A DNA stretch of 64,000 nucleotides. It comes from Daucus carota subsp. sativus (lineage: Eukaryota; Streptophyta; Magnoliopsida; Apiales; Apiaceae). The number at the start of each line of letters is the position of its first letter. The stretch's first letter is position 1. A program made the position numbers and the translations under genes. Location of the stretch: contig NC_030387.2 in assembly GCF_001625215.2 (NCBI RefSeq), positions 30,155,606-30,219,605 on the forward strand, read 5' to 3'. The notes beneath the pieces were generated by a model, which worked only from the letters and a program-made list of their open reading frames with translations, had not been told where the DNA came from and searched no databases. Positions 34,589 to 46,845 of this stretch are shown here, piece after piece.

Positions 34589-34785
34589 GACTCGTTAAAA
34601 GTTAAAACCGTCTCGTTTGGCTAAACGAGCCGGCTCGACTCGACTCATGAAATTAAACGAGCCGACTTCGGGCAAAGATTTAGACTCGATTAGCTAAATG
34701 AACCGGCTCAGCTCGACACAAATAAACTTAACTCGAATTAGGCTCGGCTCGAAACTCGACTTGCTCGACTCGAATTACAGCCCTG
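34589..34785. mobile_element. Truncated hAT-like element with CGAGCC/CTCGACTCG repeats
   Basis: It is dense in GCTCGACTCG-type units. The right end reads ATTACAGCCCTG, i.e. CAGGGCTGTAAT on the other strand, a hAT-type terminus. No matching left terminus is seen. A short duplication (ATCTCCCGATC.CAAAGATAT) follows at about 34800 and 34838. Confidence 0.55.
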
Positions 34786-34875
34786 ACATCAGGACATATT
34801 ATCTCCCGATCTCAAAGATATTGTCTGTACAGATCATCTCCCGATCGCAAAGATATTGTCTACTCTTTTTAGGGA

Positions 34876-36055
34876 GATAGATAGGATTTAAAAGATGCAC
34901 CACCCATATTTCATGGCAAAAAGAGTTGAAAGTAAGGGGAAAATTTGTACAGATTAAAGAAATATAGGAAAAAACGGACCCCAATATGTTATGAGCATAT
35001 ACTTTTGTGCATCAGGGCTCTTCACACGATCAGCAGGATCAAAGTGGCTCTAGTGACAAAAATTAAAATGTCAATTATTCAAGTTAAAGCTTCATATTCA
35101 AACCCATTTGGATTTGACACGAGCAACACGCTTTAAACACTGAAACGAAATTAGACATATTATTTTTTCTCTTCCTAGCTCATGGTCTTATGCATGTTAT
35201 TGTCCTCTCAACATTCTCTACCGAGTTGCAGCAATTGTTTCTACTTTCCTGGGTTCTGGTTTAGTGAAAAGACCCTACATCCAAGAAAAAAAAACAGTTT
35301 AACATAAAAATGTACCCTTCATTGAACCTTGCAACATTACAGTGACAGTTCTGTCTTGATAATACAATTTGAGATGAGATAATCCTCAATATAAAAAGTA
35401 AGTTTTGAGGTACACAAAGGATCCAGTCCACAGTGACACATATCTTCATGTATATACATATCAGTCCTCACATAAGTATAGACTTAATCTCTGAAAAAAA
35501 ATTAATAATGATGCTCAAGTGTCAAAATTTCAAATTTAGACAGAAGATTAAAACATTGAGGAAAAATAGCACTACAAAGTGAACATCTATTAATAATACA
35601 CCCTCAAATAATTCAAATAATAATTTCCCAGGACAACCACTAGAAGAAAACTGACTATACAAGCATTCAACTAATAAAGAAAAACCATTCTTAATAGAGT
35701 AATTTTACATTCATTATTCAGTGTCAATAGTTTCTATTGTAATTTAATTGAAAGAGAGGTTATGAACATTACTTGCCATCGATGTCATTCCTATATGTAA
35801 TCACATATACGAACCTAACAATTTCAGCAACTCCAATAACTATCAAAAAATTGAATTCTAGTGTTAACAACAGAACTCACGCTCTATTGATAGGAGGGAG
35901 CGGAATGATGTTTGTACTGTGTGTACAAATACGGAAAGAAAATCTAGTCCTAGAATATATGTTTTGAACCCAGAAATTACGAAATCATCTAAAAGGATTG
36001 ACAGTAATAATTGCTCTAGTGTAGAATCTGTCCGCACTCAGCAAATATTGACAAA
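34876..36055. other. Intergenic, AT-rich
   Basis: Only short chance open frames are present. I see no gene or clear repeat structure. Confidence 0.5.
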
Positions 36056-36642
36056 GGCCCTGTTTGGCAATTAGCGGTTAGCGATTAGCTCTTAGCGAAT
36101 GAACTAGTTGTTTTAACTAGCTGATTGAAGTAGTTCTTTTGACTAGCGGACTGAATTAGCTGTATTGGATGAAACTGTTTACTCCGTCCGTCCCAACCAA
36201 TCGTATACATTTGGTTAGGACACGGAGACCAAGAAAAAGTGTAAAAAATGAGTAAAGTTAGATAAAAAGTGGGTATAGTGGTGGGACCCATTTATATTTA
36301 ATAACAGATATGAGATAGTGGAGGAAAGTAGTGGGTGTAATAGTGTTTATATTATTATAGAATGGAGACAGTGGAATAAAGTAGTTGGTGTTATGGTGTT
36401 TTGTATTATAAAAATTTACTACTTTTGGAATGTATACAATTGGTGGGACGTCCCAAAAAGGAAACTGTATACAAAGGAACGGGACGGAAGGAGTAGTAAA
36501 TAGCTGTTTGGTTAGCTTTTTGTACTTTTAATTAGCACATGTCAATCCTCTAATCGAAAAAGCTCGTCCAAGTAGCTTTTTCAGAATTAGTTTTTTGAGT
36601 CCAAACTGCTAATTCAATCCGCTAACTACCAAACACTAGTAT
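36056..36642. mobile_element. TIR element (MITE) holding a nested Stowaway
   Basis: The left end GGCCCTGTTTGGCAATTAGC and the right end ...CCGCTAACTACCAAACACTA are inverted matches (TGTTTGG.A.TTAGCGG). TTAGC/GCTAA motifs fill the subterminal parts. The middle is a complete Stowaway-type element (36182-36493), so the outer element is about 275 bp. hAT or Harbinger origin is possible; the target duplication is unclear. Confidence 0.7.
36182..36493. mobile_element. Stowaway-type MITE
   Basis: Ends CTCCGTCCGTCCC and GGGACGGAAGGAG lie between TA dinucleotides (36180-36181, 36494-36495), the Tc1/mariner Stowaway signature. 312 bp, no coding capacity. Confidence 0.85.
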
Positions 36643-37832
36643 TAGATAATTCACATGTCAAACCTAGCCTCAACCTCTAATTTTTTCCCGCAAACCTCTA
36701 ACTTCCAAAAAGCACCAAAATCTTCGGTTTGACTATTCTTTGATGACTCGTCCATCGTTTACCTTTTCATTTTTTGATATGCCGGGATCACACACATTAC
36801 TGATTCGTTGTGGTTTATTGCATCTCACAATCTACTGAAACAGGGAAAGGGTAACAACTAACAAGTGAAAACTAAAAAATCTAATCATTAGGAAACCTAT
36901 CAAACAAATAAAAATAGTTCTTTCAAAACAATTGCAATTTTTTCCCGAGGCAATGTAATCAGACTAAATCTATTTTTGCCTCCAAAAATAGTTTGTAATC
37001 CACCCTTTCAATTTCCACAAACATTTAATCGTAAATGCTAATGCTAAATGGTTGAAGAAATGCAATCAAGAGGCAAAGAAACGAAAGTCATATCATTTCT
37101 ATCATTCATCCCTCTATTTTGTCTGGCCCTGGTCCCCAGCAGTCGTCCCCAGCAGTCGGCTGCTAGGGACATCTTATATAACCTACTGTTGCTGCGCTGT
37201 TGGATGAATATCCAACGACCAGGATTATAACAAATTTTCAATTCGTCCAGTGCTTTTAACTGCTAGACGGAGAAAATGACCCCATCTAATGCTTAAAAAG
37301 CGTTCGTCGAGCGGTTAAAAAGCGCCGGACGTATTTAAAAAAATGTTAAAATCTTGACTGCTGGATATTCATCCAACAACTAGAAAAACCAGCCGTTACT
37401 TAACAACGTCCCTGGCATACGAGATACGACTGCCACAGACCAGTACCCTTTTGTTCCTACCAACTTCAACTACAGCTCAAAAGTCAAAACAACCAGTTTA
37501 AGAAAGAATGCTTGATTTTCCAATGATAATCATATCCTGAACCGATATCACTAAAAATATTCGCTCCATTAATTTTCGTTCTTCGTTCTTAAATTTATGG
37601 CTTCATTATTATCGAAGTCAATCTCGCTCAATCCAGAAAATAACAAAAACCTAATTCTATTTTATTTAAAACAATTCATGTAAAATCAGCTCAAAATGGA
37701 CAAATATACAGTAGCAACACAAAAAACATAATAATAAACATGATTAAATCATTAGATTAATGATGACAATTGACAATCATATAAGTTACTTATATAAAAG
37801 AAAGTTATAAAGACGAAAGACATACAGAACGG
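36643..37832. other. Intergenic
   Basis: AT-rich. Two short palindromic segments (TTGGATGAATATCCAA at about 37200 and TGGATATTCATCCA at about 37363) flank a 160-bp stretch and may be ends of a small element. A TATATAAAA lies near 37790. Confidence 0.4.
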
Positions 37833-37841
37833 AAGAAAAGG

Positions 37842-37911
37842 AGATCGGCGACAAAAACGGAGGCGGCAGCTCCACCGGTGACGGCAATAGTTCCGGTGAG
37901 CATACTCCATT
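37842..37911 (-). other. Possible first coding exon of an unidentified minus-strand gene
   Basis: On the minus strand a TATATAT (about 37985-37995) is followed by a leader, ATG, and about 25 codons of unusually GC-rich, non-repetitive sequence (MLTGTIAVTGGAAASVF, then VADLLFFRS). It ends at a good donor (TCT|GTATGT). I cannot find a following exon and do not recognise the peptide. It could equally be a fragment of a lost gene. Confidence 0.25.
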
Positions 37912-37995
37912 TTCTGTATATCATCTCTTGTGTATCTATATGTATGTATATCTCCTCTGCAACTTCCAATCCTTCTCTTCTACGTTAGATATATA

Positions 37996-40900
37996 GCAAC
38001 GGGTCGTTTTGGATCTGAAAGCATGCCAGTTTAACCCGATTTCTCGTTCAAACCGCGTAAAACTCGAACCAAATTATAATTAAGTTGATTCTGGGCTTTG
38101 TGGCAAAAAAAAAAAAAAAGTTAATTCTGGGCCTCAGTGAAATAGGCTTCTTGTTTTGACTGGTTGGGCCATGTTTTCGTTGTTATGGACTAAGTTTTTG
38201 TTTGCCCAAAAAGTGAAAATAGAGTACAGTCGATGAAGAAGCACGCCGACAGTTTGGTTGGGGTGGTTCAAAATAGAGGAGCAGAAAGAAATTTTAATCA
38301 TAATTTAGTAATATGTTTAATAATTTTGTAAAGAAACACGATATTTTGTGAAAGAATTTTCCGTTTCTTCTTATAATTATTTTCTACTCAAATCTTATCA
38401 TACAAAATTTATATTCACTTATTTTTCTTTCAAGTCTTCTCTTTAATATTTATATATGATAATATATCTCAGATGTTAGCAGAAAGCAATGAGTTTAATA
38501 ATTTATATATTATAGGTTTTCCGGCATGTATTTATTCAGACACACTGACAATCATTTAGGTGACAAATTTTTATTAACATAGATTTTTGTGCTTATAAAA
38601 AAATACTGTATTGGATTTAGAGCATTCAGGTAAATTAAGAAAAGTGCTTATTTCTTAAAGTAAATAAGTAGGTTAAAAATGATAAGTAAACTAAAACTTA
38701 TAAGTTTATAAGTGATTAAACTGTTTAGGAAAGAAGAGAAATTCCCGAAACAAAAGTTAAAATTCTCATCTTATTATAAGGTTATGTTCACTTGAATGAA
38801 ATGGAATGGAGGGAGAATAAAATGAATTTTGTACTCTAACATGGTGTAATTAGAGAAAATGTCTATAATTTTCATGAGTTGGGCTCTTTGGAGTCTTGTT
38901 TTTTTGGAGTACTTGGAGACTTACTCTAGAACCATTAGATTATAAGATGAATGGATGGCAGATCCGAGTGACAACTGGCATTTTCCTTTTTAAATTAAAA
39001 AATACTAGATACAGCAGCGTGCAAATCGTATATCTTCATAATCGTATCATCGTCTACTACGTCATTCAAGTGACAGTTATTACACCATTGTTTCCCCTTA
39101 AAATCACTCCCCTAAAATCAAAACCAACATCCTAATCAGATAAACACGAACGATCGCTCGAGGAACACAGTGGAACCATTGTGATAAGTGTCCACCACTA
39201 TAATATTAATGCGAAACCGAAGGATGAGTTCAGGTCAGTTTCGTTCAAATCGAGTTGTAAACAAGTGAAATGCTAATTCATTTTGTTGATGCGAAACCAT
39301 TGTGTCGCTCAATTTGTACCTACATGTCATTTATATAGTGATAAATCGTTGGGCGATTGTTATTTTGCTTGTCCTTAATCAATTTGTAGACAATATGTCT
39401 GTTAATTTGTTTTTGGGTTTTGTTCTGTAGTTTGATTTGAATGCTGTAGACATGAGGACTATATGAAAATGTATTGTGGGTGTTTATTGTTACCCGTTTA
39501 TTGGATTTTATCTTCAAATTATCATTGTCACCCGTTTCTTGTTTTGATTTGAGATTTGGGAGACAAAGTTATGGGTTATGGGTCGATTTTGGGGGACGGA
39601 GTAATTGAATTAGTTCCTGATACGGGTGTTAAATCAAGTATTAGAATCCGCCTTTGGTAATTAGATGTGTTCCCACGAATTATTAGATTAATGTGGGTGA
39701 ACTTTTGCCCTATCTTATTATTTGAAGTGGTGTTTCGTTTATCTTTGTAATTTGGGGGACAACCATAATTTTGGAAATTAAAATAATTTTGCTACAAATT
39801 GTGCCATAACTAGTGTTTGTTGCTTGGAAAATAACTCTGAGAGATGACTTGTAGTTAGATTCCTCACTTGGTATATATGTGTATGAAATTCAAAAATGGT
39901 TGGATTAATCCACTGTATCCCCTTAATCTGATGATTGCGGTTTAATATATAATTGGAGAGGAACCACGTTTTTTGGTAAATATATGTATTGTGTTGATTG
40001 TGGGTTATGTTTATTTAGTTTGAAATTCATGCCAAGTTCAGCAAGACTATTTGAAAATGTGATATTTGTTTAATTGTTTATGCTCTTTCTGTTTTGGGTT
40101 TTTCAGCGCTGTGCCTTTGTCAATTGTTATAAAGTCGTGGAATGATGAAACCAGTGGTGGGTCTGAGAGACGATGGGCTTTAGACTAGAGCGTTCAGATT
40201 CTCAAAGAGATAACCATGTTAGTGCAGGAAGAGCTAGGAGACAAAGAAGCGAGATTTAGATAGAGAGCGTGCAGTAGCCGAGGCAAAGTGTGGGCTAAGA
40301 ATCTGAGAGAGAAAAAGAGAGGTGGCGCAATGGATAATTTTGATGCAACAACCGATTAAATCTGCTGGAGCATGGTTGTGTTGCAATGTGATACATTTGA
40401 GGATCATCACGGAAAAAGGAGAATATCATTTTCAAAATTATCCAAGGACTAGATTATGTGTCTACCTTTAGCTGTTGTTGTCATGTATCATTCGTGTAGA
40501 CTCTATAGTTCAAGCTTTCGGTATTTCATGATAAAGGCACAAGACATAGCTAAAGGTGACACTAGAGGAAGTTATCTTGTAATTTATGCTCGTTTTAGTA
40601 GTTACTTCATTGTCGGAATGTTTCATGCACTATGTTAATCGATGTGTAATTATGGTCTTGGTATAGTTAATGTTATGCGATGAAAAGTCGGTCCATGCTT
40701 CAGTGCTTTACTGGCTTCGTTTGGCTTGGTTTGGGTGTCACCTTGTTACATTGTTACGTACTGTGTTATCACAGTTCTCTTCTTGTATGTATTTTGAGCT
40801 GATCATGTTTTCGGCATATACAAAGAGGTTTTTCCCACCTTGTCATAATATCTTTTTTCGTGTTTTGGCTTATGCAAATATCCCATCCTCGTAATCTCTC

Positions 40901-41940
40901 TTTCATATGTATGCCTAGGTTCTTCACTTTTTCGTATCAAGTGCTTTGAAAGGGCTGGTGTACATAAAAGCGTGTTCCATTTTTGAACTTACTAAACCAA
41001 ACTCTAAATTGCAGTTGCTATGAACAGAAAATAAAATTCTAGAACAAAATTAGAAAATTAATTCTAGTATAAAATCATTTGCAGAACAACAGAAAAAGTA
41101 TAAACTTGAAAGAAGTAATAAAACAACTCAGAAATGAAGGACAACTACAAAGAGCAGAACAGGGGGACAAGATAAAGCAGAACAGGGGACAAATTGGAGA
41201 TAAACATGATTGAAAACTGTCCCTAATATGGCGCATGATTCATAAAGACCGTTATAATTTTTTTTATACGGTATAAAGATAAGTATAGGAATAAGCAAGC
41301 ATAATATACCCAATCCAGAAAAAAAGGATAGTCGTTAGATTAGAAGAAAATGGACGGACCAGATGGAGGACTCCAATACTCCAAATAATGTTGGTCTCCA
41401 CTGAACTTAAGCCTAATTTTCATTCATTCAATAATTCAATAGCTATTAATTTAACAAAAATTCTAACCTACGTGTTTTAGAAGGAATGATTTTGACAAAT
41501 AAAATCAAAAATCTTGTTTGCCAAACAGGCCCCTGATAAGATGCTCACCTTTTAACTAGTAGCTACACAGTAGAAAATTAGTCATAATATAAAATAAAGA
41601 TGGTGAAAAAAGTAAATGAATCTGATAATATTTTATATTATTAAAATTTATATTTTATTATGTATAGAAGTGAGGGAGATATTTTAAAATTAAATTTCCA
41701 TGGAAGTGATTAAGTGAATGACACACCAAAAACACTTTCAAATTCAGAAAATTGAAACAGAGAAAAGAATGATACCGTAGCAGAAGCGCACATGTATCTG
41801 AGAGCCGAGAGGTGATTTCAAGCAGAATGAAAATGACCGAGGAAAATACAACGATGCAACATAAAATTAATTTCAAAATCAAATTTAAAAATGTTAATAA
41901 AAAAATATTTTGAGTATCCCAAATTTCATATATATATATA
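37996..41940. other. Intergenic, no convincing gene
   Basis: Mostly AT-rich DNA. Around 40090-40480 the composition changes (purine-rich, AGAGAGAAAAAGAGAGG) and several stops interrupt what could be a decayed coding stretch. I cannot name it. Confidence 0.45.
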
Positions 41941-41944
41941 TATA

Positions 41945-42569
41945 GGCAAGTGCTCAAATACAAACTCCTTAGTGTACAAACGTACAAACAATCACTAAAT
42001 GACTTGAACAGAATCACTAAATGATTGAACGGAATCACTGAATCTATTAGAAGGGTCTGATGCAGAGATAAAGGGAGGGGAGTACTTACGGGGCGGCATA
42101 GCCGAGTGGTGGTGCAGCGCGGCCGGCGGCAGCCGCGACGCCGGCGCGAGGGCAGTGCTAGAAACACGATTGAGGGATAGAGACACGATTGAGGGAGATG
42201 AGAAAAGCAGTGGTGAATGTGTGTGTTTGTGTGTGTATAGCACTAATCGGTGAGGGAACAACCAGAGAGAGAGAGCCGCTGACAGTGGTGGTGGTGGTGA
42301 GAGAGAGAGGCGCTGGGCAATGGTGGTTGGTGGTGGACGGTGGAGAGAGAGAGTGGCGCTGAGCAGTCGTGGTGGGTGGTGGGTGGTGGGTGGTGAGTGG
42401 TGGGTGGGGTTGTCGTGGTGGTGGTGATTGGAGGTGATTGTGGTGGCGGTGGTGATGGATATATGTATGTATGTATTTGTTAAAATAAAATATGCTAATC
42501 GCTAAATATTATTGTAATAATCACTAGTTTGTACGTTTGTACAGTAAGGAGTTTGTACTGAAGTAAGAC

Positions 42570-42573
<4 letters not shown>
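41945..42573. mobile_element. TIR element in a (TA)n microsatellite, with GC-rich interior
   Basis: Left end GGCAAGTGCTCAAATACAAA and right end (complement) GGTCTTACTTCAGTACAAAC share a strong inverted part around TACAAACTCCTTA.TGTACAAACGTACAAAC. (TA)n tracts lie directly on both sides. The inside (42080-42460) is GC-rich, with GTGGTGGTG repeats unlike anything nearby, perhaps a captured host fragment. Confidence 0.75.

Positions 42574-42617
<44 letters not shown>
42574..42617. repeat. (TA)n microsatellite
   Basis: About 40 bp of TA repeats separate two TIR elements. Confidence 0.9.
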
Positions 42618-42621
<4 letters not shown>

Positions 42622-43040
42622 TGCACTCCACACAGAACACTTTAAAAAAAGAACAACACAGAACACTATCATAACACTTTTTCTTTTCATAAAAAATGAT
42701 TTGTTATGATTATAATTACATAGTTAAGCACTAACTAAACTTAATATATGAAATCTAACATCCAAATCTATCCAAATTATTAATATGAAATATTATAGAA
42801 TCCAGAACAGAATCCATAATAGAATCATGTATATATTCTTTCCATGATTAATATCACATGGAATCATGTTATTTTTAATCCATATTTGTTGTTAAACATG
42901 TGAGATACTATTATTATTCATAATAAATGGTTAATTAGCTTAAAGTTAGAATTTAATTCAAGTTTTAGATGAGATTCTATGTTTGATTCCAAAGTGTTCT
43001 TCTTTGTTCTTCTTTTAAGGGTGTTCTGTTTTGAGCAATG

Positions 43041-43043
<3 letters not shown>
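42618..43043. mobile_element. Second TIR element between (TA)n tracts
   Basis: Starts GGGTTGCACTCCACACAGAA and ends with the near complement ...CTGTTTTGAGCAATGCCC. Inner inverted parts carry AGAACAC and AAAGAAGAAC motifs. 426 bp without coding capacity, flanked by TA runs on both sides. Confidence 0.75.

Positions 43044-43126
<83 letters not shown>
43044..43126. repeat. (TA)n microsatellite
   Basis: More than 80 bp of uninterrupted TA repeats. Confidence 0.95.
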
Positions 43127-43130
<4 letters not shown>

Positions 43131-43659
43131 CTTAAAACAAGCTTCAAAATTTATCTTAAAACAAATATCACTTTTGCAAATTAGTTTAAAATAGGATTAT
43201 ATATTTTGAGCAATTTCTCTTTCTTTTATGTACCCCTAAAATATTAAGACGGAAAAGAATTTATAATGCTTTCCTTCGTGGGAATTCGAAATCGCCCGGG
43301 TCAAAAATTGCTGATGCCGTGTTAATATATGGACATTTGCATGAGATTCATGTTTCAAATTGATGGTGGTTTTTTTATTTGTGAACTTTCAATTCAACTC
43401 TTCTATTCTCGGATCTCAACTAATCTTCTTCTTGTTGTAGAAACGTGGACGACTCCACAGTCTCCGTTTATAGCTTGTCCTGTTTCTGTGGAAAGTTCTG
43501 CACAGGAATGTTGAGCATCTTTATTCAGCGGTATCTAAAATTTTTATAGACTTGATTGATTTGTTCTTATTAATAAAAAATATTATATTAAAGAAGTCCT
43601 CATTTTTAGTATATTGCAGTAGATTTAAACTCTTAGCAAATTGTTACAACTATTTATAA

Positions 43660-45150
43660 AACTAGTTGAGAAGCCGCGTGATGCGGCGGCCTATAGAAAT
43701 TATATTAATGATTCAATATTAATATTTGTAGAATAAAATAATTTTGTGGCTGTCTATAAAAAGTATATATTAATGTTTCAAAATTAATTTTTGTAGGATA
43801 AAATAAATTTATATTATAAAAATCTTGATGTAATACCAATACCAATATATAAAATTGCAAAATTGGACTATAATTGGTGAATTTTTTCCTGTATACAATG
43901 TAATCATATAAAAATTAACAACAACAAACATGTCCGATGAACAACACAAATATTATAAAAGAATAACCAACAAACATACATCACTAATAGTTAATTTATT
44001 GATATCAACCATCAATATCATGTCAAGACTATATTCTTTTCCCGTGTTTGGATTTGTCGACTCCAATATAGCGGTCTATAACTACCTTTGCTAGCAACAA
44101 CCTTTTTAATACTGTATAAACAGCCTTCACTTATCGTTGCAAAAGAACGGCACCTCCGAGTTAAAAATCGAGCAAGAGAACTATCACCAGAGAGGTAGGG
44201 TTGTGGTATTGAGAGACATGAGGTTGTGTTTAGATGATCCAAAACCCTACAATTTGGGTATTTATAGGTGTAGAAAGACTTGTGTGCTACTCTTTTCCAT
44301 AATTAAATAATCTGAAACAAAATCAGATTATAAATTTCAAGCTACTATATTCCATAAATAATTTTTCTTTTCCATAATTAAATAATCTGAAACAAAATCA
44401 GATTAAAACTTTCAAGCTACTATATTCCATAAATAATTTGAAACAAAATCAGATTCTGAAACTTGCTTATAATATACCTGAAAAAGGTAGTTCTAATTTT
44501 TGATATTTTTCATCCAAAAATTCCAGAAAATTAGAAAAATAGAACGGAGCGATGTGAGAGGCGCCACCTACACGCCCCTCGCTTCTCCTTTATATAAGTA
44601 TATTATAGCGGTCTATTACCTTTGCTTGCAACAACCTTTATTTTTTTAATACTGTATAAACAGCCTTCACTTATCGTTGCAGAAGAACGGCACCTCCGAG
44701 TTAAAAATCGAGCAAGGGAACTATCACCAGAGAGGTAGGGTTGTGGTCTTGAGAGACAGGAGGTTGTGTTTAGATGATCCAAAACCCTACAATTTGGGTA
44801 TTTATAGGTGCAGAAAGACTTGTGTGCTATTCTTTCCTCTAATAAAATAATCTGAAATAAAATCAGATTAAAACTTTCAAGCTACTATATTCCATAAATA
44901 ATTTGTCTTTTCCATAATTAAATAATCTGAAACAAAATCAGATTAAAACTTTCAAGCTACTATATTCTATAAATAATTTGAAATAAAATCAGATTTTGAA
45001 ACTTGCTTATGATATACCTAAAACTAAAAAAGGTATTTCTAATTTTTGATATTTTTCATCCAAATATTCCAGAAAATTAGAAAAATAGAACGGAGCGATG
45101 TGAGAGGCGCCACCTACACGCCCCTCGCTTCTCCTTTATATAAGTATATT
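43660..45150. repeat. Repeat with tandemly duplicated unit of about 545 bp
   Basis: Copy 1 lies at about 44060-44603 and copy 2 at about 44604-45150, at an offset of 540-546. They share AACAGCCTTCACTTATCGTT, GAGTTAAAAATCGAGCAAG and the end GCCACCTACACGCCCCTCGC. Within each copy the motif TCTGAAACAAAATCAGATTA recurs two or three times. The left edge has a GC-rich hairpin (GCCGCGTGATGCGGC, about 43673). It is probably a transposon remnant, class unknown. Confidence 0.75.
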
Positions 45151-45329
45151 GACCGAATATGAATCTCTGATATAATTTCTTACAAATTCTTCAAAATTTT
45201 ATAGATATTGTTCGGATTCTACTTCATTATAAAAAAAATTAGAACACTGTTTAGCAAAATTCAGCATTTCATACATTAAAAAAACTATAATTGATTTTAA
45301 GGTATTTACCGGAAAATTATAAAATTTAA

Positions 45330-46836
45330 CACAAAATATCAATGAATATCTTAATGTTGCGTAAAATACTAATGTGCAAGTGTACACAATCGCAAACTAG
45401 GGTTAAAAATGGGGCGGGTTCGGGGCGGGGACTTCATTTCCCAGCCCCGCCCCACATAATTTTTTCCTGCCCCATCCCCGCCCCATTCCCCGCGGGGATT
45501 TATTTTTAATCCCCATCCCCGCCCCACCGGGGACTTAATATAATTTCGCCCCGCCCCGCCCCGCTTCTATAATATTACACTTTATATAATTATTTTAAAA
45601 TTAATTAATTTTTTCTTCAGAATTTAATAAAAATATAGGAGACATGTATATTAAAAGCAAAAAACTAATTATAATAGAAATCAAAGAGACATGTTATACA
45701 TTGTAAAATTATAATTTTGTGTATTAAAAATAATAATATTAAATATAATAAATATATTATATTAAATATAATAAATATATTATATTAAATATAATTATTT
45801 ATTTATATTAAATATATGTGGGGCGGGGCGGGGAATCCCCGCGGGGATTCAACAAATACCATACTTGCCCCATATTTTGGCGGGGCAGAAAATCATTCCC
45901 CGTCACTGCCCCATTCCCCATATTAGCGGGGCGGATCTGCCCCATTCGGGGCGGGTTAGGGCGGGTTCCCCATTTTCCCCACCCCATTTTTAACCCTATC
46001 GCAAACAAGTAATATAGTAATAAATACCATATCGTTCCTCAAGGACTATGTAAACGTATCAATCACGAATAATATCTAACAGTCTAGTTATCGAACACAA
46101 TAAATTATTGACAGTTTTTATATTAAAACTAAATTTAACCAACTAAAATTATACTAAAGAGCTTAACGAGTTTCAAATATGAGAAGATAAGTCGGGATAA
46201 TTACTTCCCCCTAACACAAGAATATCGGTAAAAGAGTCACGAAATATTGTAGCAAATCACAATTTACTAGCTAGAATTCAATTGTCATATGTTTCTCTCG
46301 AAATCACTATGATATAATTCTTACAAATAAACTAACATATGTCTATGCCAATTTATTATTCGGAATTCAATTAAGCATCAATTCACAAAGCTATGCATGG
46401 TCACAATATATGTCTATATCGTAACTAAATTATAATCAAAAAATATAATCATGCACCATTCAAGTCTTGTGTCAATTAATCATAACCCTCTCAGTATTAT
46501 AATTAACTCGATAACCCACTAAAGTTGATCAGACAATAGCAAGCATTAACATGAAAAACACTTGAATGAGTAAACCTCTGATTCTGGGCTGATTAGACCG
46601 GGATAAAAATGCAAGTCCACCTTTGAATTAAAGGCCTTGTTCTAAGCTTCGTGTGGGCTCTTGAATCGTCTTATTTGGACTTCTAAAACTCCAGATACGG
46701 CCCAAATAGTGAATACTGCGCAACTAGCCTTAAAATTCGAATTTTATTCGAATTAAACTCCAATTCTTGCTATTTAAACTCCAATCCATATTTGATTAGA
46801 AATCCTTGCATCCTACAATAAAACATCAATATTTAT
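45330..46836. other. Probable old retroelement remnant around the hAT insertion
   Basis: The sequence split by the hAT element (GTGCAAGTGTACACAATCGC, then AAGTAATATAGTAATAAATACC and TCGTTCCTCAAGGAC) resembles a noncoding segment common in large plant gypsy elements of the Tat/Ogre type. No domains are seen. The rest is AT-rich. Confidence 0.35.
45398..45998. mobile_element. Non-autonomous hAT element with GGGGCGGG subterminal repeats
   Basis: Perfect 17-bp terminal inverted repeats (TAGGGTTAAAAATGGGG) are flanked by an exact 8-bp target duplication TCGCAAAC (45390-45397, 45999-46006). Both ends are filled with GGGGCGGG/CCCCGCCCC units around a very AT-rich core. 601 bp, no transposase. Confidence 0.93.
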
Positions 46837-46845
46837 TAAATAAAA

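Noticed and set aside
40090..40480. Possible charged-protein pseudogene
   Set aside because: Several stops in every frame and no motif I could match; kept only as a note in the intergenic entry.
41658..42167. 169-aa minus-strand open frame
   Set aside because: It spans a transposon end, a TA microsatellite and GC-rich repeat DNA, with low-complexity peptide and no known motif.
42092..42170. tRNA-like A box (TAGCCGAGTGGT) suggesting a tRNA or SINE
   Set aside because: No B box or cloverleaf follows; the sequence is part of the GC-rich interior of a TIR element.
42979..43194. 71-aa open frame
   Set aside because: Most of it is translated (TA)n (repeated Tyr-Ile).
45808..46012. Overlapping 64-66 aa frames on both strands
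   Set aside because: They are translated GGGGCGGG repeats at the end of the hAT element.
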